DNA of 64,000 nucleotides from Streptococcus macacae NCTC 11558 (lineage in GTDB: Bacteria > Bacillota > Bacilli > Lactobacillales > Streptococcaceae), in contig NZ_AEUW02000001.1 of assembly GCF_000187995.2 (NCBI RefSeq), positions 1,488,001 to 1,552,000 on the forward strand, given 5' to 3'. The notes beneath the pieces were generated by a model. That model ran no database searches. It saw only the letters and a program-made list of their open reading frames with translations, and was not told the origin of the DNA. Position 1 is the first letter of the stretch. Each line of letters begins with the position of its first letter. The position numbers were made by a program, and so were the translations under genes. Shown one piece after another: positions 38,730 to 47,755 of the stretch.

Positions 38730-39668
38730 CTAGTCATCTTCTATAAAACGGCCAATAATATTGACATTATCTGCCACGGATACGAAAGCATTTTTATCTG
38801 TTTTTTTCATAATATATTTAAAATCATTAAATTCAGCACGTGTGATGATGGCAATCAAAATAGCTTTATGCTCATGATTATAAGTCCCTTCGGCATCATT
38901 AATAATAGTAACACCTCGGTGTAATTTATGATGAATCATCCGGATAACGCGACGAGGTTTACTGGTAATAATCATTGCCTGCATTTTCTTTTGTTTTACA
39001 AATACAGCATCCGTCATTTGACTAGAGACAAAAATGGTCACCATCGAATAAAGAGCATAACGCCAGCCAAAGATCATACCTGCTATTGTCATAATCAAAA
39101 TATTAACAATTAAAGATACCCTTCCTACATTGCGGCCCGTTTTTTTACGAATCAGGAGGCTGACTATATCGGTACCGCCGCTAGAGACATTATTGCGCAG
39201 AGCAAAGCCAATGCCTACCCCCATCACTAAGCCGCCAAAAATAGCATTCATCATCGGGTCAGGTGTCAAGGTCATTTGAGGGATGACTTGGATAAAAAGA
39301 GAGCTTAAGGTTACTGTGATAAATGTAAAAACAGTGAATTTACGGCCAATCATATACCAAGCTATGATCAAAAGCGGTATATTAACAGCATAAAAAGTTA
39401 CTGAAACAGGAATGACAAGATTCAAATACTTAATGGACAAAGCTGATACAATCTGAGCCAATCCTGTAGCACCGCTCGCATAGACATGTCCAGGCTGAAA
39501 AAAGAAATTAACAGCAATCGAGGATAAAAGAGCATAAATAATAGAACCTGAAATACGCTCTCCATATTTTTCTCGAGATATAGAAGATAGGACATGGAAT
39601 AACTGATAACGTTTCGCCAGTTTTTTTAGGTATCGTTTAAAAATAATCTCAAATTTATCTGTGTTCAT
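38730..39668 (-). CDS. YitT family (DUF161/DUF2179) membrane protein
   Basis: 312 residues: about five to six membrane segments (45-230) and a cytoplasmic C-terminal DUF2179 domain (about 232-305, starting [19 protein letters not shown]). [29 protein letters not shown] is the conserved YitT signature around 155-185. Function not established for the family. Its start overlaps the aspS stop by 14 nt, so the two are co-translated. Confidence 0.9.
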   Translation of the reverse strand: MNTDKFEIIFKRYLKKLAKRYQLFHVLSSISREKYGERISGSIIYALLSSIAVNFFFQPGHVYASGATGLAQIVSALSIKYLNLVIPVSVTFYAVNIPLLIIAWYMIGRKFTVFTFITVTLSSLFIQVIPQMTLTPDPMMNAIFGGLVMGVGIGFALRNNVSSGGTDIVSLLIRKKTGRNVGRVSLIVNILIMTIAGMIFGWRYALYSMVTIFVSSQMTDAVFVKQKKMQAMIITSKPRRVIRMIHHKLHRGVTIINDAEGTYNHEHKAILIAIITRAEFNDFKYIMKKTDKNAFVSVADNVNIIGRFIEDD

Positions 39669-41427
39669 TTTTTTCTGAGTGATTTTGTTTTAAAACTTCC
39701 AAATAGAGTTCATCCAGCTGTTTAGCAGAAACAAGACTTGGTGCCTGAGTCATTGGATCTGAAGCTTTATTATTTTTAGGAAAAGCGATCACTTCGCGGA
39801 TATTGTCTTCTTCTGCCAATAGCATCACAAAACGATCAAGGCCAAGAGCTAAACCGCCATGTGGTGGAAAACCATAATCCATAGCTTCAAGTAAAAACCC
39901 AAACTGTTCTTTAGCACTTTCATTACTAAAGCCAAGAGCCTGAAACATTCGCTCCTGCATTTCCTTTTGATTGATACGAAGACTGCCGCCACCAAGCTCA
40001 TAGCCATTGAGAACAATGTCATAAGCAAGAGCACGAACCTTGGACAAGTCTCCTTCCAATTCATGAGCAGTATCAGCTTGAGGCAATGTAAAGGGATGAT
40101 GAGCACTGACATAGCGTCTTTCTTCTTCTGACCACTCAAACATTGGCCAATCCACAATCCATAAAAAGTTGAATTTAGATTTATCTATGAGATGGAGTTC
40201 TTTAGCCAAATGATTGCGCAGAGCACCAAGACTATTATTGACCACTTCAAGTTCATCTGCCACAAAAAGCACTAAATCATTGTCTTCAAGCTGTAAACGC
40301 TCTGTCAAGTCCTTTGCAATACTGGTCAAAAATTTGGCAACCGGTCCAGCTATTTCTCCATTGCTATACTTAATCCAAGCAAGGCCTTTGGCTCCAAATT
40401 GCTTGGCAAAGTCTGTTAACTTGTCAATATCTTTACGAGAATAGTTATCAGCGGCATTTTTAGCAACAATGGCCTTTACAGCTGGGGCTTGTGAGAATAC
40501 CTTAAACTCAACATCCTTTACAATATCTGTCAAGTCCTGTAAAGTCATTTCAAAACGTGTATCTGGTTTGTCAGAACCATAAAGATTCATGGCTGTATCA
40601 TAAGACATTCGAGGAAGAGGTAATTGAAGCTCAATTCCCATCGTCTCTTTCATGACACAGGCAATTAAACCTTCCGTAATATCTTGAATCTCCTGATCAG
40701 ATAAAAAGGAAGTTTCTAAATCAACCTGCGTAAATTCAGGCTGGCGATCTCCGCGTAAATCTTCATCACGAAAGCATTTTACAATTTGGTAATAACGATC
40801 AAAACCTGCATTCATCAAAAGCTGTTTAGTAATTTGCGGACTTTGAGGAAGCGCATAAAAATGGCCTTGACTAATACGGCTTGGCACTAAGTAATCACGA
40901 GCACCTTCTGGTGTTGATTTGCTCAGCATTGGGGTCTCAACATCAAGAAACCCCAGCTCATCCAGATAGTTGCGAATAACATGTGTCACTTTAGCACGTA
41001 ACTTAAAATTTTTCAACATTTCAGGACGGCGGAGATCTAGATAACGATAGCGCAGACGCAAGTCATCATTCACATCAATACCATTTTTTATTTCAAATGG
41101 TGTCGTCTGAGAAGTATTTAAAATAATTAGCTCTTCCACCTGCATTTCGACTTGTCCAGTCGGTAATTTGTCATTAACTTGACTCCGTTCAACAACGGTA
41201 CCTGTCACTTCAATAACAAACTCTGTACGAAGTGTCTCAGCTTTTTCAACAACCTCTGGCAAAGCTTCTTTCGGATTGATAACCAATTGAACAATGCCTT
41301 CACGATCACGTAAATCAATAAAAATAAGGCCTCCCAAATCACGACGGCGGGAAACCCAGCCTTTTAGCGTTATTTTTTGACCAATATGTTTTGAGCGAAC
41401 AGCACCAGCATACATAGAACGTTTCAT
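39655..41427 (-). CDS. aspS: Aspartyl-tRNA synthetase
   Basis: 590 residues, class IIb synthetase of bacterial type. N-terminal OB-fold anticodon domain ([32 protein letters not shown]), the catalytic motif 2 in [18 protein letters not shown], a bacterial GAD insertion (about 290-410) and motif 3 in [13 protein letters not shown]. Charges tRNA-Asp. Located 209 nt after hisS on the same strand, the common Firmicute hisS-aspS order. Confidence 0.97.
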   Translation of the reverse strand: MKRSMYAGAVRSKHIGQKITLKGWVSRRRDLGGLIFIDLRDREGIVQLVINPKEALPEVVEKAETLRTEFVIEVTGTVVERSQVNDKLPTGQVEMQVEELIILNTSQTTPFEIKNGIDVNDDLRLRYRYLDLRRPEMLKNFKLRAKVTHVIRNYLDELGFLDVETPMLSKSTPEGARDYLVPSRISQGHFYALPQSPQITKQLLMNAGFDRYYQIVKCFRDEDLRGDRQPEFTQVDLETSFLSDQEIQDITEGLIACVMKETMGIELQLPLPRMSYDTAMNLYGSDKPDTRFEMTLQDLTDIVKDVEFKVFSQAPAVKAIVAKNAADNYSRKDIDKLTDFAKQFGAKGLAWIKYSNGEIAGPVAKFLTSIAKDLTERLQLEDNDLVLFVADELEVVNNSLGALRNHLAKELHLIDKSKFNFLWIVDWPMFEWSEEERRYVSAHHPFTLPQADTAHELEGDLSKVRALAYDIVLNGYELGGGSLRINQKEMQERMFQALGFSNESAKEQFGFLLEAMDYGFPPHGGLALGLDRFVMLLAEEDNIREVIAFPKNNKASDPMTQAPSLVSAKQLDELYLEVLKQNHSEKNEHR

Positions 41428-41635
41428 ATCCCATCAAGTTCCTTCTCTTGTGTCTTTTTCTCTATCTATTTTAACACAAAAAAGATGAATTAAAAGCAAC
41501 TTTATCAAAAAATCATCATACTATCTAAAGCTTACAATAGCCTAAAGTTTTTCCTTAATTTCAGCCATTAAGATATTAAAAAAACAGATCCTATCTAAAA
41601 AATTGACATGACCTGCTCTTTTCCAATTATTTTTG

Positions 41636-42913
41636 TTAGCACAACTCTTCTAGTATACTTGCAAAATTAGATCTGATATCATCAAAATCAGCTAGCACTT
41701 CTTGGCGCGTTGTATTATTTTTAACGACAGCTTGATTTGCTTCAACTTCATTCTCACCAAGAGTAATAATCGTTTTAGCTTTAAAGCTATCAGCTGCTTT
41801 AAATTGCGCCTTGATTTTACGATTAAGATAATCACGCTCTGCTGTAAATCCCTGATGGCGAATAGCTTGTATAAGCTCTAAAGCTTTACTATTTACGCTG
41901 TTATCCAATACAGCTATATAAACATCCAAACTCTCATCAAGCGGCAGTGCAATATTTTGCTTATCTAAAACCAGCAAAAGACGTTCCAAGCCGAGTCCAA
42001 AACCAAAACCAGCTGTTGCAGGGCCGCCAAAGTACTCTACCAAGCTATCATAACGGCCGCCGGCACAAATAGTTAGTTCACTATTATCAACCTTAGTAAC
42101 AAACTCAAAAATGGTATGATGATAGTAATCAAGGCCACGAACCATATTAGTATCTATCACATAAGGAATACTAAGGGCCTCCAGCATATCACGCACAGCA
42201 TCAAAATGAGCCTGCGATTTCTCATCTAAATAATCAAGAATAGACGGGGCACCCTCCACCGCAGCTTTATCCTCTTTTTCTTTAGAATCTAATACGCGCA
42301 AGGGATTTTCTTCCAAACGGCGCTGTGAATCCTTAGAAAGTTTATCTTTCATTGGCAGCAAATAATCTATTAATGCTTGCCGATAAGCTTTACGGCTCTC
42401 TGTATTTCCTAAACTATTAAGGTGCAAAACGACATCTTTGATTCCCAATTCATTGAAAAGTTGATAAGCCATGGCTATCGTTTCGGCATCAGTAGCCGGA
42501 TTAGAAGATCCGAAACATTCCACTCCCAGCTGGTGAAATTCTCGTAGCCGCCCAGCTTGCGGGCGTTCATAGCGAAACATTGAGCCAATATAGAAAACCT
42601 TAACCGGTTTTTGCACCTCAGGAGCAAAAAGCTTATTCTCCACATATGATCGTACAACTGGAGCAGTGCCTTCAGGCCGAAGAGTCACATGACGATCTCC
42701 TTTATCGTAAAAATCATACATTTCTTTAGTGACAATATCCGTCGTATCGCCTACAGAACGGCTAATCACTTCATAGTGCTCAAACATAGGTGTTCTGATT
42801 TCTCCATAATGGTACTTTTTAAAGATTTTACGTGCAAAATCTTCTACATATTGCCACTTAGCCGTTTCCTGAGGTAAAATATCCTGCGTTCCTTTTGGTT
42901 TTTGTAATGTCAT
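41636..42913 (-). CDS. hisS: Histidyl-tRNA synthetase
   Basis: 425 residues from the start chosen ([14 protein letters not shown], the family N-terminus). Motif 2 [16 protein letters not shown], the histidine-binding [11 protein letters not shown] and motif 3 [13 protein letters not shown] are present, with the C-terminal anticodon domain after about 325. The frame stays open upstream to 42985, but those 24 residues do not look like HisS. No clear Shine-Dalgarno precedes the ATG at 42913; AT-rich TATATTATT abuts it, so the transcript leader may be very short. Confidence 0.95.
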   Translation of the reverse strand: MTLQKPKGTQDILPQETAKWQYVEDFARKIFKKYHYGEIRTPMFEHYEVISRSVGDTTDIVTKEMYDFYDKGDRHVTLRPEGTAPVVRSYVENKLFAPEVQKPVKVFYIGSMFRYERPQAGRLREFHQLGVECFGSSNPATDAETIAMAYQLFNELGIKDVVLHLNSLGNTESRKAYRQALIDYLLPMKDKLSKDSQRRLEENPLRVLDSKEKEDKAAVEGAPSILDYLDEKSQAHFDAVRDMLEALSIPYVIDTNMVRGLDYYHHTIFEFVTKVDNSELTICAGGRYDSLVEYFGGPATAGFGFGLGLERLLLVLDKQNIALPLDESLDVYIAVLDNSVNSKALELIQAIRHQGFTAERDYLNRKIKAQFKAADSFKAKTIITLGENEVEANQAVVKNNTTRQEVLADFDDIRSNFASILEELC

Positions 42914-43081
42914 AATAATATACAAAGTGCACTGCAGATCAAAGCCAAAGCAAATAATCACCTGCATGCCTTTAATACCAGACACTGCGATTTATTGCAT
43001 AGAGCAGATCTTAAGCCTGTGTTTGATTCCTTTCCATTCCATCTTCTTTAAGCTTATTCTTTTCTATTTTACCATAAAAAT

Positions 43082-43122
43082 AGCAGGTCAGACAGCTGAA
43101 ATTCTTTCAGCTGCTGTCTGCT
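43082..43122 (-). promoter_or_regulatory. Long hairpin with U-run upstream of hisS
   Basis: Arms AGCAGGTCAGACAGCTGAA (43082-43100) and TTCAGCTGCTGTCTGCT (43106-43122) pair along nearly their whole length; in minus orientation the stem is followed by ATTTTTATGG. It has terminator form and sits about 170 nt before hisS. No T-box sequence (AGGGTGGNACCGCG) is visible, so this is either the end of an unknown short transcript or an attenuator. The rest of the 42914-43345 gap holds only the divergent rpmF promoter. Confidence 0.5.
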
Positions 43123-43237
43123 CACTTTCTAATGCACATCACACTAAATATAGCCATATCAACAGTAGCAGCATTCAGCCACATTTATTAAAAATGAAGA
43201 AATTTATTGATTTTTCCTAAAATTTTTGTCAAGTAAC

Positions 43238-43266
43238 TTTACTTTACAAAAATCTTTTGCTATACT
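43238..43266 (+). promoter_or_regulatory. Promoter of rpmF-rpmG
   Basis: TTTACT (43238-43243), 17-bp spacer, TATACT (43261-43266) with extended TGC. An approximately 75-nt leader with a small GAGCT/AGCTC hairpin precedes rpmF. Confidence 0.7.
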
Positions 43267-43345
43267 GTTAAAGTTGACGTAAGTCATAGTAATCAAAAAC
43301 AATTGGAGCTCAAAAGCTCATCATATTTTATGGAGGAAAGAAAAA

Positions 43346-43528
43346 ATGGCAGTACCTGCACGTCGCACTTCAAAAGCGAAGAAAAATAAACGCCGTACGC
43401 ACTATAATTTGACAGCACCAACTGTGAAATTTGACGAAACTACTGGAGATTACTCACGTTCTCACCGTGTATCCCTCAAAGGATACTACAAAGGACGCAA
43501 AATCGCTAAAGCTAAAGCTGCGGAATAA
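43346..43528 (+). CDS. rpmF: 50S ribosomal protein L32
   Basis: 60 residues starting [18 protein letters not shown], the L32 signature. It has no cysteines, so it is the zinc-independent (C-minus) form. RBS ATGGAGGAAAG. Followed by rpmG 16 nt downstream. Confidence 0.97.
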   Translation: MAVPARRTSKAKKNKRRTHYNLTAPTVKFDETTGDYSRSHRVSLKGYYKGRKIAKAKAAE

Positions 43529-43544
43529 ATAGAAGGGAGATACC

Positions 43545-43694
43545 ATGCGCGTAAATATTACACTTGAACACAAAGAATCTGGTGAACGCTTGTACCTTAC
43601 TTCAAAAAACAAACGTAATACCCCAGACCGTCTTCAATTGAAGAAATATTCACCAAAACTGCGTAAGCACGTGATCTTTACTGAAGTTAAATAA
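43545..43694 (+). CDS. rpmG: 50S ribosomal protein L33
   Basis: 49 residues: [20 protein letters not shown] then an [20 protein letters not shown] core, matching bacterial L33. No CxxC pairs are present, so it is a zinc-independent form, like the L32 beside it. RBS AGAAGGGAGA. Part of the rpmF-rpmG operon closed by a strong terminator. Confidence 0.96.
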   Translation: MRVNITLEHKESGERLYLTSKNKRNTPDRLQLKKYSPKLRKHVIFTEVK

Positions 43695-43720
43695 GAAGAC
43701 ACTGCACTTCAATAAATATT

Positions 43721-43750
43721 AAAAAACGCTTGAAACAAGCGTTTTTTCTT
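43721..43750. terminator. Terminator of rpmF-rpmG (also usable by the padR operon)
   Basis: AAAAAACGCTTG (43721-43732), AAA loop, CAAGCGTTTTTT (43736-43747): symmetric A and T flanks allow function on both strands. Confidence 0.93.
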
Positions 43751-43797
43751 TTGGTTATCATTTATATGTTTTAAAGCAGTTGGAAAGTTGTGGCTTT

Positions 43798-44310
43798 CTA
43801 CTTTAGTTTTTCTCTTAATCGTTTTAATTCCTCAATTAAAACTTCTTTTTGTTTTAAGCCAATTTCTAGGCTAAATTTTTGAAATTGATTTACCCGCTTT
43901 TCGATTAACTTTTGAAGTTCCAGTAATTGCTCCATACTGTCTTCTTGTCTCATCAATTCAACATCAATCATTTCTCTTTGCTTTTGAATAGATAAGTTAT
44001 CTGCAAAATACATCCTTACCATAAAATCCCACTTATTTTTTCTGGGCTCAATTTCTGTTTGCAGGTATTGATGAAAGGCTTCCGTCCCCTTTTCAGTAAT
44101 CGTATATACTTTTTTGTCAGGCTTACCATCTTGATGAACAACTGAAGATTCAATCTTTCCTTGCTGCTCAAGCTTATGTAGAATTGGATAAATACTTCCA
44201 AAAGAGGCATTATAAAAATTACGAAAAACAGTTTCAAATTTTTGTTTAATTTCATATCCCGTTGAAGAAGATTCAAACAGAATCCCCAAGACAACATCAT
44301 CACTTCGCAT
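43798..44310 (-). CDS. PadR family transcriptional regulator
   Basis: 170 residues. N-terminal winged helix VVLGILFESSSTGYEIKQKFE (about 6-26) with SFGSIYPILHKLEQQGKI, the PadR recognition region, and a helical C-terminal Vir domain for dimerisation (about 90-170). PadR proteins repress drug-efflux genes and let go on ligand binding. It is the second gene after an EmrB-type MFS gene, 15 nt away; the long palindrome before that operon is the likely binding site. Confidence 0.9.
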   Translation of the reverse strand: MRSDDVVLGILFESSSTGYEIKQKFETVFRNFYNASFGSIYPILHKLEQQGKIESSVVHQDGKPDKKVYTITEKGTEAFHQYLQTEIEPRKNKWDFMVRMYFADNLSIQKQREMIDVELMRQEDSMEQLLELQKLIEKRVNQFQKFSLEIGLKQKEVLIEELKRLREKLK

Positions 44311-44325
44311 ATTTAGTATCTTTCC

Positions 44326-45693
44326 TTACTTTTTGAACTGACTTGGAAGGAGTAAAAACAGCAGCGCCAATATCAGTGCAGCAGGTGCTGTATAAAAATA
44401 AAGACTGGTAAATGAAGAGATATAATCCTGCAATCCCTTTGCTAATGAGAGATTATAAGTTAATCCGCTAATAAAAAGAGTTGTGGCCAAAACGGTTCCT
44501 AACTGCCGCAAGACACCTATAACACTCTGTGAGACTGTTAAACGGCTTCCCTTAAAATCAGAAGTTGATAAAACACTGATTGGCCCAACAATTACTCCGT
44601 ATCCCGCTCCTATAAATATACTACAAATACTGTAAAAAATATAGTTAAAAGGTAATTTAAGAAAAGATAGACTCAGATAACCAAGGCTAATGATGAAAAA
44701 GCCTAAAGCCAGTAGATAGTAGGGGCGTATTTTCCTCATTAACTTTCCTGCAAAAGGAGACAGCAAGAAAATCATAAAAGTAGAAGGGCTAATAAGTAAA
44801 GCGGCTTGTAAAGCAGTCTTATGAAAAATAGTTTCAAAAAAGGTTGGCATTAACACCATAAACCCAACAAGTAAAAGCTGTCCTAAAATAGTCCCAATAG
44901 CCGCCATATTAAAATGAGAACTCTTAAATAAGCCAAAATCTATAATTGGATAAGCCATTTTCTTTTCATAGCAGATAAAGATAAACAAAGCCAGTATCGA
45001 AATACACAACAAGGCTAACATAAATAAAGATAGGCCTTCACTTCTGAGATTTATAAGAAATAGCGTTAATGAGAAAAGACCAGCGACCATACATATTGTT
45101 CCAAACCAATCTATTTTTGTTTTTTCTACCTTTTCTTCAGGCAAGGTTAAGTAAAAAATAGTCAGCAGCAGCGAAACTGCAGCAATCGGAAGATTCATAA
45201 GAAAAATCCATCGCCACCCTAAGAAATGGATAATAATACCGCCAATAATTGGACCAAAGGCAGAAGCTGAACCTTGAGTAATACCAACAATCAAAGTAGC
45301 TTTGCCGCGATTCACTTTTCTCTGAGAAGAGATAGCCATATCCATGCTTAACGGAAAGATAGCACCTGCCCCAATACTTTGTAATATCCTGCCTAAAGTC
45401 AGTAACAAAAGGGTTTGAGACCAACCACTAATAAGTGAACCAAAAGCAAATAAAATTAAAGCACAGAGATAAAAACCCTTCTTTCCAAAGATATTGGCGA
45501 ATTTCCCTAAAGGAATAGTAAGTGAAGCAAAAAGTATTGTGTAAGCATTTAAAGCCCAAGATAAATCTGAAAGCGTAATAGAAAGACTCTTTTGAATACT
45601 TGGTAAGGCAATATTCATAATAGTCGTATCTAACATAACAATAAATGTACCTAAACACATTGCAAAAATAGTCAGTTTATGTTTCTTAGTCAA
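44326..45693 (-). CDS. MFS multidrug transporter (EmrB/QacA, DHA2-like)
   Basis: 455 residues with about 14 hydrophobic segments. MLDTTIMNIALPSIQKSLSITLSDLSWALNAYTILFAS near the N-terminus (spans 1-2) is the DHA2 signature (LDxTIVNVALP), and LGRILQSIGAGAIFPLS is motif A/C context. TTG start at 45693 with GAGGG upstream. Proton-driven export of drugs is the known family role. Operon with padR, governed by a promoter buried in a palindrome. Confidence 0.9.
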   Translation of the reverse strand: MTKKHKLTIFAMCLGTFIVMLDTTIMNIALPSIQKSLSITLSDLSWALNAYTILFASLTIPLGKFANIFGKKGFYLCALILFAFGSLISGWSQTLLLLTLGRILQSIGAGAIFPLSMDMAISSQRKVNRGKATLIVGITQGSASAFGPIIGGIIIHFLGWRWIFLMNLPIAAVSLLLTIFYLTLPEEKVEKTKIDWFGTICMVAGLFSLTLFLINLRSEGLSLFMLALLCISILALFIFICYEKKMAYPIIDFGLFKSSHFNMAAIGTILGQLLLVGFMVLMPTFFETIFHKTALQAALLISPSTFMIFLLSPFAGKLMRKIRPYYLLALGFFIISLGYLSLSFLKLPFNYIFYSICSIFIGAGYGVIVGPISVLSTSDFKGSRLTVSQSVIGVLRQLGTVLATTLFISGLTYNLSLAKGLQDYISSFTSLYFYTAPAALILALLFLLLPSQFKK

Positions 45694-45707
45694 AATAATC
45701 CCTCGCT

Positions 45708-45772
45708 TTATAATATGAATTAAATTTATATAAATTTAATTCATATTATAAGCCTTTTAACTGATTTGTCAA
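45708..45772 (-). promoter_or_regulatory. MFS-padR promoter with a 44-bp perfect palindrome
   Basis: Minus-strand TTGACA (45772-45767), 16-bp spacer, TATAAT (45750-45745). From 45708 to 45751 every base is matched by its complement around a centre between 45729 and 45730 (half-site core TATAATATGAATTAAATTTA). The palindrome covers the -10 and start site and ends 15 nt before the TTG start. Confidence 0.8.
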
Positions 45773-45830
45773 GGGTGACTATTTTAAATAATACTTTTAC
45801 ATAGGCGAAGACAAACTAATAGGGGGCTTC

Positions 45831-45974
45831 TTAAATCAATGTCCAAATATCCTTTACATACCGATAATCTTTAGCTTTAAAATCAATGATTACGAGTTTA
45901 TCAAATAAAAGTTTGCTTACTATTCTAGATGCAAAACTGACTTTAATAATAGATCTTATTTTGATATTTTCCAT
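45831..45974 (-). CDS. Possible 47-residue ORF, unknown
   Basis: ATG at 45974, 47 codons, TAA at 45833-45831. It starts MENIKIRSIIKVSFASRIVS and ends with KDYRYVKDIWTLI. The upstream GAGAA is a poor ribosome-binding site. No domain recognised; it may be a chance ORF or a gene fragment in the gap between the two efflux modules. Confidence 0.2.
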   Translation of the reverse strand: MENIKIRSIIKVSFASRIVSKLLFDKLVIIDFKAKDYRYVKDIWTLI

Positions 45975-46012
45975 TGTTCATTCTCAAAAATGTATAATCT
46001 AAACAAACTCTA

Positions 46013-47170
46013 TCATTTAGATTTTCTTTTTCTAAATGCCCCTGCCTGTGCATAAAGAAGCCAAGCTAAAGCAATCATAATAGCTGCAAAAACAGCAATT
46101 CCCGAGAAACCTGTAAATTTCACAAAGAGAATGCCTCCGACAACACCCGCAATCGCCTCTCCTAAATACATGGCTGCATTTGATAATGAGGAAATGGTAC
46201 TGCGTACCTTTTCAACTGTACCTTGTAAAGTCGTCATAAACAATGGGAAGATAAAACCATTGTTTATATAAATAATAATTAACAAAATTTCTGCAAGCCA
46301 AAAATTGGAAGCAAATGGTAAAATAAGATAAAGAATAACAAGTGTAATCAGCTCAGCCTTAAAGGTTTGCTGCAAGCCAAACTTCTTAACAATTCGACTG
46401 CCAAATAGGGAACCAAATAAGTTTCCCGCACCAACCGCAATAATAGCCGTACTAATATTAGTCAAGCTCATATTAAAGTCATGGGTAAACCATGTGGAAA
46501 TAAAGGTGATTGCCGTAAAAGACCCTGTTTGAAAAACGAAATAAGCAATAAGATAACTGATTGATTTTCTATTAGCCAGAATATCTTTATAGGCTTCTGT
46601 AACTGAAATTTTGACGGCTTTTCCAACTTCTAATTTAGGTAAATAAATATGAATCAAGATAAGTAATATAAGAGAGGCTATAGCAATTGAATAAAATGGA
46701 GTCTGCCAGGAAACACTAGCTAGATAACCACCTATAGGAACCCCAGCCATTTGGGAAGCAGATAATCCTGCAGTAGCGTATCCCATAACCTGTACAATAT
46801 GTTTTCTTTCAACTATAATAGGAATGGATGCCCAAACTTGAGGGGTTACAAATGAAGCACTAATTCCCGCAAATAGGCGGAACAGCAGCATTAAAGGGAA
46901 ACTTGTCGCCAATCCACATAAAAATGTCGAAAAGGCGAAAGCAGCTAGTCCATAACTCATTACTTTTTTTCTATCTCGGCCATCAGAAATAGGGCCAGAG
47001 ACAAGAGCAAAAAACGCGTAGCCAATCGCATAAGCACTAACCATCCACCCTGAAACCGAAGAGTCTATTCCGTATAATCGCGTTAAAGTTGGAAGTAAGG
47101 GAGAAATTAAGAATGTATCTGTTCCAATGATAAACATTGTTAAGAAAAATAAAATAGAATATTTTTTCAT
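46013..47170 (-). CDS. MFS drug transporter (DHA1-like)
   Basis: 385 residues with 12 spans. FIIGTDTFLISPLLPTLTRLYGI (about 14-36) and the loop 2-3 motif A in GPISDGRDRKKVMSYG (about 60-75) are typical for DHA1 antiporters of the YdhP/AraJ type. Divergent from an ArsR-type regulator 102 nt away, which probably controls it. Substrate unknown. Confidence 0.88.
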   Translation of the reverse strand: MKKYSILFFLTMFIIGTDTFLISPLLPTLTRLYGIDSSVSGWMVSAYAIGYAFFALVSGPISDGRDRKKVMSYGLAAFAFSTFLCGLATSFPLMLLFRLFAGISASFVTPQVWASIPIIVERKHIVQVMGYATAGLSASQMAGVPIGGYLASVSWQTPFYSIAIASLILLILIHIYLPKLEVGKAVKISVTEAYKDILANRKSISYLIAYFVFQTGSFTAITFISTWFTHDFNMSLTNISTAIIAVGAGNLFGSLFGSRIVKKFGLQQTFKAELITLVILYLILPFASNFWLAEILLIIIYINNGFIFPLFMTTLQGTVEKVRSTISSLSNAAMYLGEAIAGVVGGILFVKFTGFSGIAVFAAIMIALAWLLYAQAGAFRKRKSK

Positions 47171-47272
47171 TGATAAGTACTCCTTGAAAATAATTTAATA
47201 GTTCAAAAACTTTTTAACTTTGTTTAAAAGTATAGCATTGACGAATTAAAAATTCAAGAGTAAAATAATTTT

Positions 47273-47581
47273 ATGACTATTAACCAATTTTTTGACAGCC
47301 AAGATGAGATAAGAATTAAAATTTTCAAGGCACTAGCTGACCCTATCCGCCTACAGATTATTCGTATCCTAAATGATAAAAAGGAAGAATTAAGCTGTGG
47401 TGAAATGGGACAGCTGTTAAATATGAGTAAATCTGCAGCCTCTTATCATTTTAAAACATTACGTGAAGCTGGGCTAACGTCCACACGGAAAGCCGGACAA
47501 AATAAATTTGTTCAATTAAACAAGGAATCATTCCAAAGCTTTTTACCAGGATTTTTAGAATCTCTGACCACTGAAAGATAA
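47273..47581 (+). CDS. ArsR family winged-helix regulator
   Basis: 102 residues. KALADPIRLQIIRILNDKKEELSCGEMGQLLNMSKSAASYHFKTLREAGL is the ArsR HTH (about 20-70) with the LSxxxxSxHxxxL-like recognition helix. Only one cysteine (in ELSCGEM), so the metal-binding CxCxxC pair of ArsR/SmtB is absent, suggesting a drug- or redox-responsive member. Divergent from the MFS gene; likely represses it through the shared 102-nt gap, which includes AT-rich TTCAA/TTTTTAA repeats. Confidence 0.88.
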   Translation: MTINQFFDSQDEIRIKIFKALADPIRLQIIRILNDKKEELSCGEMGQLLNMSKSAASYHFKTLREAGLTSTRKAGQNKFVQLNKESFQSFLPGFLESLTTER

Positions 47582-47673
47582 TAAAATCATAAAAATAACC
47601 ATCCATCAAACGGGAGATGTATTTTCTCGTTCGTATCGTGCAGAGCAAGATGGGCTAAAGTCGCATAATAAAC

Positions 47674-47711
47674 AAAGGGTTTCAGAATAAATCAGCTGAA
47701 ACCCTTTTTTT
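47674..47711. terminator. Bidirectional terminator between arsR and the glucan-binding protein gene
   Basis: AAAGGGTTTCAG (47674-47685) pairs with CTGAAACCCTTT (47696-47707) followed by further T residues; T-rich on the minus side too (TTTGTTTATT). Confidence 0.9.
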
Positions 47712-47755
47712 AAATAATACTTTTGCACGAACTAGAAGATTATTGATGCTTCTTT

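Noticed and set aside
42914..42985. Longer hisS start ([13 protein letters not shown]...)
   Set aside because: The 24 extra residues do not match the HisS N-terminus, no RBS precedes them, and the family start [14 protein letters not shown] fits exactly.
42914..43345. T-box riboswitch upstream of hisS
   Set aside because: No AGGGTGGNACCGCG T-box core or specifier-loop layout is visible, despite the terminator-like hairpin.
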